Assembly: GCA_946481235.1 (NCBI GenBank)
Contig: CAMLME010000110.1
Span: 1 to 6,168 of the forward strand
From: an uncultured Methylobacillus sp.
GTDB lineage: Bacteria > Pseudomonadota > Gammaproteobacteria > Burkholderiales > Methylophilaceae
Length of the DNA stretch: 6,168 nucleotides
Direction: 5' to 3'
A program made the translations under genes and the position numbers. Shown in pieces: positions 1-4,736 of this stretch (the first letter of the stretch is position 1; each line of letters begins with the position of its first letter). The notes under the pieces were generated by a model. The model was not told the origin of the DNA, did not search any database, and saw only the letters and a list, made by a program, of their open reading frames with translations.

Positions 1-98
1 ACCTGATCGACCTGCGCAATTCGGGCGACACCGCCGGCGACAAAAGCCGCGTGGTCGGCTACGGCGCATTCGCATTCACCGAGGCAGACAATGACTGA
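1..98 (+). CDS. amrB: AmmeMemoRadiSam system protein B (MEMO family), C-terminal end only
   Basis: This is the last 31 residues of a gene that enters from the left edge, read in the frame whose codons start at position 3 and ending in TGA at 96-98. The translated tail contains DLRNSGDTAGDKSRVVGYGA and then FAF, which closely matches the C-terminus of MEMO1-like proteins as I remember it (a DxRNSGDxxGDKSRVVGY block). MEMO proteins have a dioxygenase-like fold; the human member has been reported to bind metal. The gene overlaps the next one by 8 bases (ATGACTGA at 91-98), implying translational coupling. The AMMECR1 and radical SAM genes that follow support the AmmeMemoRadiSam assignment. The catalytic part lies outside the window, so its integrity cannot be judged. 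Confidence 0.85.
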   Translation, partial: LIDLRNSGDTAGDKSRVVGYGAFAFTEADND

Positions 99-663
99 TA
101 CCGCCCAGGGGCCGATTTTGATTGCACTGGCGCGTGGCGCGATTGCCGAGCATCTTGGCATCACACCGCTACCCCCGGTGAAAGGGGGCGGCTGGTTGGA
201 AGAAGCAGGTGCCACCTTCGTGACGCTGACCCAGCAGGAACGGCTGCGCGGCTGCATCGGCAGCCTGCAGGCCCACCGTCCTCTGCATGAGGATGTGCGC
301 GCCAATGCAGTAGCCGCCAGCTTTCGCGATCCGCGGTTTCCGCCCCTGACGGTGGAGGAATTCGTTTATACGCAGGTGGAAGTCTCGCTGCTGTCGCCGC
401 AGGAGCCGCTGGCGTTCACCGATGAATCCGACGCGCTGGCGCAAATGCGTCCGGGTATCGACGGCATCGTGCTGGAATACGGCCGGCTCCGCGGAACATT
501 CCTGCCGCAAGTGTGGGACCAATTGCCGCGGACGGAAGATTTCATCGCTCACCTCAAGGTCAAGGCCGGATTGCCTGCCTCTTTCTGGGCGGAAGAAATC
601 CGGCTGTCGCGCTACACCGTAGCCAAATGGCGGGAATCAGATTTCGCGGAAATCGAGCGATGA
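91..663 (+). CDS. amrA: AmmeMemoRadiSam system protein A (AMMECR1 domain)
   Basis: The 190-residue protein is essentially one AMMECR1 domain. The family hallmark LRGCIGS lies at residues 52-58, with the conserved cysteine at 55. It is followed by the region around NAVAASFRDPRFPPL (72-86), the EVSLLSP strand (97-103), FLPQVW (137-142) and an FIAHLKVKAGL block (151-161) typical of the family C-terminus. No signal peptide or membrane segment is visible, so it is probably cytosolic. The ATG at 91 lies inside the end of the MEMO gene, and the TGA stop (661-663) overlaps the radical SAM start (ATGA at 660-663). The three genes therefore look co-translated. The biochemical role of AMMECR1 proteins in bacteria is unknown; association with the MEMO and radical SAM partners is inferred from gene order and from the recognised family grouping. 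Confidence 0.93.
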   Translation: MTDTAQGPILIALARGAIAEHLGITPLPPVKGGGWLEEAGATFVTLTQQERLRGCIGSLQAHRPLHEDVRANAVAASFRDPRFPPLTVEEFVYTQVEVSLLSPQEPLAFTDESDALAQMRPGIDGIVLEYGRLRGTFLPQVWDQLPRTEDFIAHLKVKAGLPASFWAEEIRLSRYTVAKWRESDFAEIER

Positions 664-1754
664 ACGACACCATCGACATTCTCGACCGCTACCCCGCTCG
701 CTACTGGCACAAGCTGGACGACGAGCGCATCCAGTGCGATCTGTGTCCGCGCGACTGCAAGCTGCACGAAGGCCAACGCGGAGCCTGCTTCGTGCGGGCG
801 CGCGTCGGCGACGAAATGGTGCTGACCACCTACGGCCGCTCCTCGGGGTTTTGCATCGACCCCATCGAGAAAAAGCCGCTGAATCATTTTTACCCGGGTT
901 CCAGCATCCTGTCGTTCGGCACTGCCGGCTGCAACCTGGCATGCAAGTTCTGCCAGAACTGGGATATCTCCAAATCGCGTGATTTCGACCGCCTGGCAGA
1001 CCAGGCCGGGCCGGAAGCCATCGCGCTGTCAGCGCAGGCAAACGGCTGCAAAAGCGTGGCTTTCACCTACAACGACCCGGTAATTTTTGCCGAATACGCG
1101 ATGGACGTCGCCGATGCCTGCCATGATGTCGGTGTGCAGGCTGTGGCGGTCACCGCCGGCTATATGCACGACCAGCCGCGGCGCGATTTCTACGCCAAGA
1201 TGGATGCGGCCAACGTGGATCTGAAAGCCTTTACCGAAGCGTTTTACTACAAGCTCACCGGCGCGCATCTGCAGCCGGTGCTGGACACGCTGCAATACCT
1301 GAAACATGAAACCAAGGTTTGGTTCGAGATCACCACGCTGCTGATCCCCGGCTGCAACGACTCCGACACCGAGGTCGGCGCCATGTGCGACTGGATCGCA
1401 AAAGAGCTGGGCACCGATGTCCCGCTGCATTTCACCGCTTTCCATCCGGATTACAAAATGACGGATCTGCCATCCACGCCACCGGCAACGTTGACGCGCG
1501 CCCGCAACATCGGCCTTTCGGCCGGCCTGCAATATGTCTACACCGGCAATGTGCACAACACCGAAGGGGGCACCACCTTTTGCCCGCACTGCCATAGCGC
1601 ATTGATCGTGCGCGACTGGCACCTGATCGAACGCTACGACCTGACCGACTCAGGCTGCTGCGCGCAATGCGGAACGGCCATCGCCGGACGGTTCGGCAAA
1701 TTCTCCAGCCAGTTCGGTCGACGCCGCATCCCGCTCCATATCGCAAGAGTCTGA
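660..1754 (+). CDS. amrS: AmmeMemoRadiSam system radical SAM enzyme
   Basis: The protein has 364 residues and resembles pyruvate formate-lyase activating enzymes. The radical SAM cluster motif CNLACKFC lies at residues 91-98 (CX3CX2C) and would hold the 4Fe-4S cluster that cleaves S-adenosylmethionine. The N-terminus has a cysteine-rich block, C26, C29, C33 and C43, as is usual for this family. The C-terminus carries two CxxC pairs (C308/C311 and C334/C337) that look like a zinc ribbon or an extra metal site. The ATGA start overlaps the AMMECR1 stop by 4 bases. A longer reading of the frame from 513 would run through the AMMECR1 gene out of frame and is rejected. The substrate is unknown. Placement directly after MEMO and AMMECR1 genes is the classic arrangement and suggests that the three act on one pathway. 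Confidence 0.94.
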   Translation: MNDTIDILDRYPARYWHKLDDERIQCDLCPRDCKLHEGQRGACFVRARVGDEMVLTTYGRSSGFCIDPIEKKPLNHFYPGSSILSFGTAGCNLACKFCQNWDISKSRDFDRLADQAGPEAIALSAQANGCKSVAFTYNDPVIFAEYAMDVADACHDVGVQAVAVTAGYMHDQPRRDFYAKMDAANVDLKAFTEAFYYKLTGAHLQPVLDTLQYLKHETKVWFEITTLLIPGCNDSDTEVGAMCDWIAKELGTDVPLHFTAFHPDYKMTDLPSTPPATLTRARNIGLSAGLQYVYTGNVHNTEGGTTFCPHCHSALIVRDWHLIERYDLTDSGCCAQCGTAIAGRFGKFSSQFGRRRIPLHIARV

Positions 1755-1778
1755 ATCACAAGGCTAATCCTCTCGCAC

Positions 1779-1807
1779 TTGCCACTTCCACATAATGTAA
1801 CTACAAT
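1779..1807 (+). promoter_or_regulatory. Strong sigma70-type promoter of the Rrf2 regulator gene
   Basis: A -35 box TTGCCA (1779-1784, 5 of 6 consensus bases) and a -10 box TACAAT (1802-1807, 5 of 6) are separated by exactly 17 bases. Transcription would begin near 1813-1815, leaving a leader of only about 17 bases before the ATG at 1831. The -10 box lies in the central spacer of the inverted repeat at 1787-1823, so a bound regulator would block RNA polymerase. The match is read directly from the sequence; activity is inferred. Confidence 0.75.
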
Positions 1808-1823
1808 TGTTACATTATGTGGA
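1787..1823. promoter_or_regulatory. Perfect inverted-repeat operator, probably for the adjacent Rrf2 regulator
   Basis: The arms TCCACATAATGTAAC (1787-1801) and GTTACATTATGTGGA (1809-1823) are exact reverse complements around a 7-base centre (TACAATT). The repeat covers the -10 box and most of the -35/-10 spacer of the regulator promoter, the classic place for a repressor site. The inner core ATGTAAC-N7-GTTACAT recurs in nearly identical form ahead of the next gene (2276-2296), which argues for one shared DNA-binding protein. Its right arm also contains the GGA (1821-1823) that serves as the weak ribosome binding site. Assignment to the Rrf2 protein is inference from position. Confidence 0.8.
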
Positions 1824-1830
1824 TATCGCA

Positions 1831-2259
1831 ATGAACAGCAGTAGTCGATTCGCCGTCAGCGTGCATGTGCTGGCCCTGCTTGCGCTAGAAGCCAGGCCTG
1901 TACCTTCGGCGTATATCGCCGGCAGTGTCAACACCAACCCTGTAGTGATCCGGCGCATCCTTGCGCTTTTGAACAAAGCCGGTTTTACCCATTCGACCCT
2001 GGGTGCTTCCGGCGGTACCACGCTGGCGCTTCCTGCAAGCAAAATCAATTTGCTGGATTTATATCGCGCTGTCGAAGAACCTGGCGTACTGAGCCTGCAC
2101 CGCAGCAGCCCCAACCCGGCCTGCCCGGTGGGTCGCAATATCACTTCGATATTGGGCGGGATTTTCGAGCAGGCGCAGCTGGCCATGGAAAACGTCATCG
2201 AAGCGATGACCTTGCAAGACGTTCTGGATCAGTTGAACGCTGCGCAAAGCCCTCGCTGA
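1831..2259 (+). CDS. Rrf2-family transcriptional regulator (YwnA/HypR-like)
   Basis: The protein has 142 residues. The N-terminus (SSRFAVSVHVLALLALE, residues 4-20), a helix-turn-helix around NTNPVVIRRILALLNKAGF (35-52) and the wing GASGGTTLALPASKINLLDLY (58-78) match the winged-helix Rrf2 family. It lacks the three clustered cysteines of iron-sulfur members such as IscR and NsrR. The only cysteine is C98, in the segment NPACPVG, close in position to the redox-active Cys99 that I recall from the S. aureus regulator HypR. It is therefore more likely a thiol-based or ligand sensor than a cluster protein. The ATG at 1831 is chosen over an in-frame TTG at 1807, because the TTG lies inside the promoter and operator. 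The ribosome binding site is weak (GGA at 1821-1823). The gene probably represses itself and the downstream oxidoreductase. Confidence 0.92.
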   Translation: MNSSSRFAVSVHVLALLALEARPVPSAYIAGSVNTNPVVIRRILALLNKAGFTHSTLGASGGTTLALPASKINLLDLYRAVEEPGVLSLHRSSPNPACPVGRNITSILGGIFEQAQLAMENVIEAMTLQDVLDQLNAAQSPR

Positions 2260-2275
2260 TTTTTTTTGCCATGAT

Positions 2276-2296
2276 ATGTAACAGTTATTGTTACTT
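2276..2296. promoter_or_regulatory. Second copy of the Rrf2 operator, ahead of the NAD(P)-binding protein gene
   Basis: ATGTAAC (2276-2282), a 7-base spacer AGTTATT and GTTACTT (2290-2296) repeat the core of the 1787-1823 site with one mismatch in the 7-base arms. The half sites have the same spacing, 21 bp overall, about two helical turns. The site lies 20 bases ahead of the oxidoreductase ATG and just upstream of its ribosome binding site. I see no convincing -35/-10 pair here. The site may act on an unseen weak promoter or as a roadblock to transcription coming from the regulator promoter. Confidence 0.65.
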
Positions 2297-2303
2297 TTTT
2301 TAA

Positions 2304-2309
2304 AAGGAG
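2304..2309 (+). promoter_or_regulatory. Strong ribosome binding site (AAGGAG)
   Basis: AAGGAG is followed by 7 bases before the ATG at 2317. It is much stronger than the site of the upstream regulator gene, so a shared transcript would make far more oxidoreductase than regulator. It fixes the start of the downstream gene. Confidence 0.8.
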
Positions 2310-2316
2310 AAACACC

Positions 2317-2949
2317 ATGAAGATCGCATTGATTGGAGCTACCGGAAACATCGGCCGTCATATCGCCCAGGAGGCCGTCCGACGCGGCCATACCGTAACG
2401 GCTGTTGTGCGAGAGGCAAAACCGCTACCGCCGGAATTGAATGGAATACAAACCGTCGTCGCCAGCCTGGAAAATCAGGCCGCACTGGTCGAAGCAATCC
2501 GCGGCCACGACGTGCTGGCCAGCGCTTACGGTCCCGGCACTTCGGGTATCGATTCCATTATCGACGTGGCCCATACCCTGGTTGCCGCCGCACGTGCGGC
2601 CGGGGTCCGACGTCTTGTTGTCGTTGGTGGCGCAGGCAGCCTGGAGGTTGCGCCGGGATTGCAACTGGTGGATACGCCCGATTTTCCGGCACCCTACAAG
2701 CCCTATGCATTGGCCCATCGCGAGGCGTTGGCGGTTTTCAAGGCGGCGGACGATCTGGAGTGGACATTCTTTTCGCCTGCGGCGGAAATCGGGCCGGGCG
2801 AGAAACGCGGCAACTTCCGTACCGGTATCAAAACACTGATTACCGCCAATGGACGCAGCCAGATTTCCTATCCTGATTATGCCGATGCCTTCGTGAACGA
2901 AATCGAGCAGCCTCGGTTCATCAAGCAGATTGCAACGGTAGCCTATTGA
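2317..2949 (+). CDS. NAD(P)-binding oxidoreductase-like protein (NmrA / SDR-a5, YwnB-like)
   Basis: The protein has 210 residues and starts with a beta strand and the dinucleotide-binding glycine motif GATGNIG (residues 7-13), followed by RRGHTVTAVVR (22-32), the usual Rossmann second strand. Other family marks are VVVGGAGSLEV (101-111), LVDTPDFPAPYKPYA (117-131), WTFFSPAA (149-156) and DYADAFVNEIE (187-197). There is no classical YxxxK catalytic pair of true short-chain dehydrogenases; Y130 is followed by A131-H134 rather than a lysine. It is thus probably a redox-sensing or atypical NAD(P)H-dependent protein of unknown substrate. It lies 57 bases after the Rrf2 gene. As I recall, ywnA and ywnB are neighbours in Bacillus subtilis too, which would make this a widespread regulator-target pair. 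The operator at 2276-2296 suggests direct control. Confidence 0.9.
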   Translation: MKIALIGATGNIGRHIAQEAVRRGHTVTAVVREAKPLPPELNGIQTVVASLENQAALVEAIRGHDVLASAYGPGTSGIDSIIDVAHTLVAAARAAGVRRLVVVGGAGSLEVAPGLQLVDTPDFPAPYKPYALAHREALAVFKAADDLEWTFFSPAAEIGPGEKRGNFRTGIKTLITANGRSQISYPDYADAFVNEIEQPRFIKQIATVAY

Positions 2950-2991
2950 AGAGTTCCTTCATCACTGGATGGATAAAGGATCAATCCGTTG
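2950..2991. other. Short convergent intergenic gap without a clear terminator
   Basis: Forty-two bases separate the stop of the NAD(P)-binding gene from the stop of pcm on the other strand. No stem with a following T-run is visible on either strand. Transcription of the two units may therefore run into each other or end by Rho. Confidence 0.5.
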
Positions 2992-3687
2992 TCAGTGCTC
3001 GCCGGTCAGCGGTACGAACCTGACCGGCAACACTTCCTGCCGATGCACGGCGCCTTGTTCATCCTTGACGATCAGCAGCAACTCCTGCGTGGCATACGCC
3101 TGACCCAAGGGGATGATCATGCGCCCGCCCGGCTTCAACTGGTCCAGCAACGGCTGCGGTACATGGCTGGCTCCGGCGGTGACGATGATGCCGTCGTAGG
3201 GCGCATGCTCGACCCAGCCGTGATAACCGTCGCCTTGTCGCACGTGCACATGGCGATACCCTAAGGCCTGCAAAATTTCGGCGGCCTGGCTGGCAAGCGG
3301 TTCCACGATTTCGATGGAATACACTTCCGCGCCGGTCTCGGCGAGCACAGCCGTCTGATAGCCGCAGCCGGTACCGATTTCCAGCACGCGACTGCCGGGC
3401 TTGAGCTTGAGCAGATCGGTCATGAAAGCAACGATATACGGCTGGGAAATCGTTTGCCCGTAACCGATGGAAAGCGGGCGATTCAGATAGGCGAAATCCT
3501 GCTCGACCTCGGGTACGAAGCGATGTCGCGGGACACGGCCTAGCGCATCGAGCACCGCAGAAGCTATTGCCGGTGTTCCATCCGGTGCCGAATTAAGCTC
3601 CTCGGCCATGGCCTCCACCTCGGCGACCATGGCGCGGCGTGCTCTGGAAAAGGCGGCTTCCTCGCGGCCGCCGGGGTCGGAGTGCAT
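2992..3687 (-). CDS. pcm: Protein-L-isoaspartate O-methyltransferase
   Basis: The enzyme transfers a methyl group from S-adenosylmethionine to isoaspartyl residues in aged proteins, starting their repair. The 231-residue protein has the conserved VPRHRFVP (residues 52-59), the PIMT signature GYGQTISQPYIVAFMTDLL (75-93) and SAM motif I VLEIGTGCGYQTAVLA (101-116). The acidic SAM ribose position is E126 in YSIEIVEP. QGDGYHGW (151-158), APYDGIIVTAGA (162-173) and VRFVPL (222-227) also match. It is about 20 residues longer than E. coli Pcm at the N-terminus. Met20 (codon 3628-3630) is a possible alternative start, but neither start has a clear ribosome binding site. The first Met lies only 9 bases after the upstream host-attachment gene, so the two are probably one transcript. 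No signal peptide is seen, so it is probably cytosolic. Confidence 0.95.
   Translation of the reverse strand: MHSDPGGREEAAFSRARRAMVAEVEAMAEELNSAPDGTPAIASAVLDALGRVPRHRFVPEVEQDFAYLNRPLSIGYGQTISQPYIVAFMTDLLKLKPGSRVLEIGTGCGYQTAVLAETGAEVYSIEIVEPLASQAAEILQALGYRHVHVRQGDGYHGWVEHAPYDGIIVTAGASHVPQPLLDQLKPGGRMIIPLGQAYATQELLLIVKDEQGAVHRQEVLPVRFVPLTGEH
3001..3028. repeat. Inverted repeat inside the 3' end of pcm
   Basis: GCCGGTCAG (3001-3009) and CTGACCGGC (3020-3028) are perfect 9-bp complements around a 10-base loop. The stem is GC-rich and lies in codons 220-229 of pcm, ending 6 bases from the stop codon. There is no T-run after it on either strand, so it is not a standard terminator. It could stabilise the pcm mRNA end or simply be chance in conserved coding sequence (PVRFVPLTG). 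Confidence 0.55.
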
Positions 3688-3696
3688 ACGTCAGGT

Positions 3697-4191
3697 TTAC
3701 TGGAAGCCGGGCTTGCGTCGCGCCGGAATCAGATCCATGGCTGCCAGTTGCTCGTGCAGGTCGTGCACGGAATATTTGCTGTAATCCTTGGCGACTTCCT
3801 TGAGTTCGAAGCCATTGTTGCGGTGCAATTCGTCGCGCAGCATGCCGAGCATGCGATTATCCGCGGTCACCACCACGCGGACAGCACCTTCGTTGCGTGC
3901 GAGATTATGTGTTTCGCCGACGACCGATTGCACAAAGCGACGCTCGTATTCGGCACGGTGCTGATTGCGGTGATCGTCGTAGCGATGTACCCCCCCGCCT
4001 CCGCTGCTGCGATTGCTGCCGCTCCTGCCATCCGACCACAGCTCCTTGCCTGCGGCCTCCTGTTCGGGATTGGTCAGGGTTTCATGCTCGACCATGCGCG
4101 GACTGGATTCGTATTCGGGAGTGTCGGCCTCACGCAAGCTGAAAAAACGGGCACGTGAACCGTTGGCGACGACGACGATGGTATTCATCAT
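3697..4191 (-). CDS. Host attachment family protein
   Basis: The 164-residue protein matches the family annotated as 'protein required for attachment to host cells' by its start, NTIVVVANGSRARFF (residues 3-17). Further support comes from HETLTNPEQEAAGKELWSDGR (36-56), the strand EGAVRVVVTADNRMLGMLR (101-119) and the C-terminal block VAKDYSKYSVHDLHEQL (133-149). The fold is thought to be related to eRF1-type release-factor domains; the attachment name comes from early work on plant-associated bacteria and may mislead. A polar, Gly-, His- and Arg-rich stretch (about 53-84) looks like a flexible linker between two folded parts. No signal peptide or membrane segment is seen. A good ribosome binding site (GGAGGA, 4198-4203 on the plus-strand numbering) lies 6 bases from the first of two ATGs (4189-4191). 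pcm follows 9 bases downstream. Confidence 0.85.
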   Translation of the reverse strand: MMNTIVVVANGSRARFFSLREADTPEYESSPRMVEHETLTNPEQEAAGKELWSDGRSGSNRSSGGGGVHRYDDHRNQHRAEYERRFVQSVVGETHNLARNEGAVRVVVTADNRMLGMLRDELHRNNGFELKEVAKDYSKYSVHDLHEQLAAMDLIPARRKPGFQ

Positions 4192-4296
4192 AGGAATTCC
4201 TCCGTATGAGGTTGGCGAATAGGGCGTTTGGGATCGTACTTTCTGTCGGGGCAGTGATAGAGAAACGCGGGTAAAAAGTGTTTCCTGCGTGTTTTA

Positions 4297-4324
4297 ATGA
4301 TAGGCTTCTTTTGCAATAATTCAA
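4297..4324 (-). promoter_or_regulatory. Candidate sigma70 promoter of the host-attachment/pcm unit
   Basis: Read on the minus strand, TTGAAT (4319-4324, 4 of 6 consensus bases) and TATCAT (4297-4302, 5 of 6) are 16 bases apart. Transcription would start near 4290, giving a leader of about 100 bases to the ATG at 4191. It overlaps the weak forward -10 candidate AATAAT, so the two directions could compete. Prediction by eye only. Confidence 0.4.
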
Positions 4325-4346
4325 GAACACAAGTTCATCTTTTTGA

Positions 4347-4368
4347 ATTGAAAAATCCCCTTTTCAAT
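4347..4368. repeat. Small perfect inverted repeat upstream of the GFA gene
   Basis: ATTGAAAA (4347-4354) and TTTTCAAT (4361-4368) are exact complements around ATCCCC. The repeat ends 20 bases before the GFA start codon. It could be an operator or an mRNA leader hairpin. The arms are AT-rich and short, so chance is a real alternative. Confidence 0.5.
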
Positions 4369-4388
4369 CAGGCATTAAAAGGTTAACC

Positions 4389-4736
4389 ATGATCTACAAA
4401 GGCAGCTGCCATTGCGGCAAAATTGTCATCGAGGCCGAAGGCGAACTCGACCAGGCCATACAATGCAATTGTTCGATCTGCAGCAAGAAGGGCTCCCTGC
4501 TGTGGTTCGTGCCGCGCACCAACATGCGCCTGCTGACGCCGGAAGAAAATCTCGCTACCTACACCTTCAACAAGCACGTCATCCAGCATCATTTCTGCCC
4601 GACTTGCGGCTGCGCGCCCTTCGCCGAAGGCACCGGACCGGGTGGCGAAGCAATGGCGGCGATCAACGTGCGCTGCCTGGACGATGTCGATTTGTCCGGG
4701 CTCAAAATCGTTCCCTATGACGGACGGAGCAAATGA
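4389..4736 (+). CDS. GFA family protein (glutathione-dependent formaldehyde-activating / CENP-V domain)
   Basis: The protein has 115 residues and is one zinc-binding GFA domain. The start GSCHCGKIVIEAEG (residues 5-18) gives C7 and C9. CNCSIC (26-31) gives C26, C28 and C31, and FCPTCGC (69-75) gives C70, C73 and C75. This set is the usual ligand pattern for the two zinc ions of the fold. Family members are named after an enzyme proposed to combine glutathione and formaldehyde, but that activity is not general, and most GFA proteins have no known substrate. No dedicated formaldehyde dehydrogenase gene lies nearby, so formaldehyde chemistry is not supported by context. The stop overlaps the start of the downstream peroxidase (ATGA at 4733-4736), which points to co-translation and perhaps a shared thiol-related role. 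Confidence 0.92.
   Translation: MIYKGSCHCGKIVIEAEGELDQAIQCNCSICSKKGSLLWFVPRTNMRLLTPEENLATYTFNKHVIQHHFCPTCGCAPFAEGTGPGGEAMAAINVRCLDDVDLSGLKIVPYDGRSK

Larger units (their letters stand above)
4192..4388. promoter_or_regulatory. Divergent intergenic region between host-attachment and GFA genes
   Basis: This 197-base stretch is clearly more AT-rich than its surroundings and must hold the start signals for both outward-facing transcription units. On the minus strand a reasonable promoter is visible at 4297-4324. On the plus strand AATAAT (4315-4320) is a possible -10 box, but its -35 (TTTTAA, 4292-4297) is poor. The GFA gene has a ribosome binding site AAAAGG (4377-4382), 6 bases before its ATG. 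A perfect small inverted repeat sits at 4347-4368. I see no coding sequence or RNA gene here. Confidence 0.6.

Noticed and set aside
513..659. Long in-frame upstream extension of the radical SAM reading frame
   Set aside because: It runs through the AMMECR1 gene in another frame and has no family similarity; the ATGA overlap at 660 is a natural start.
1029..1622. 197-codon open frame antisense to the radical SAM gene
   Set aside because: It lies fully inside a gene with all its family motifs and shows no recognisable domain or ribosome binding site.
1807..1830. TTG at 1807 as start of the Rrf2 regulator
   Set aside because: It lies within the -10 box and operator and upstream of the likely transcription start; the ATG at 1831 begins the conserved region.
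2260..2268. T-run after the Rrf2 stop as a Rho-independent terminator
   Set aside because: The preceding bases form only a 3-bp stem, too weak for a terminator, so read-through into the next gene is likely.
4192..4201. Palindrome AGGAATTCCT next to the host-attachment start
   Set aside because: It overlaps the edge of the ribosome binding site and is short enough to be chance; no second copy is seen.
4262..4284. GAAAC / GTTTC inverted repeat in the divergent intergenic region
   Set aside because: Only 5-bp arms around a 13-base loop; not distinguishable from chance.
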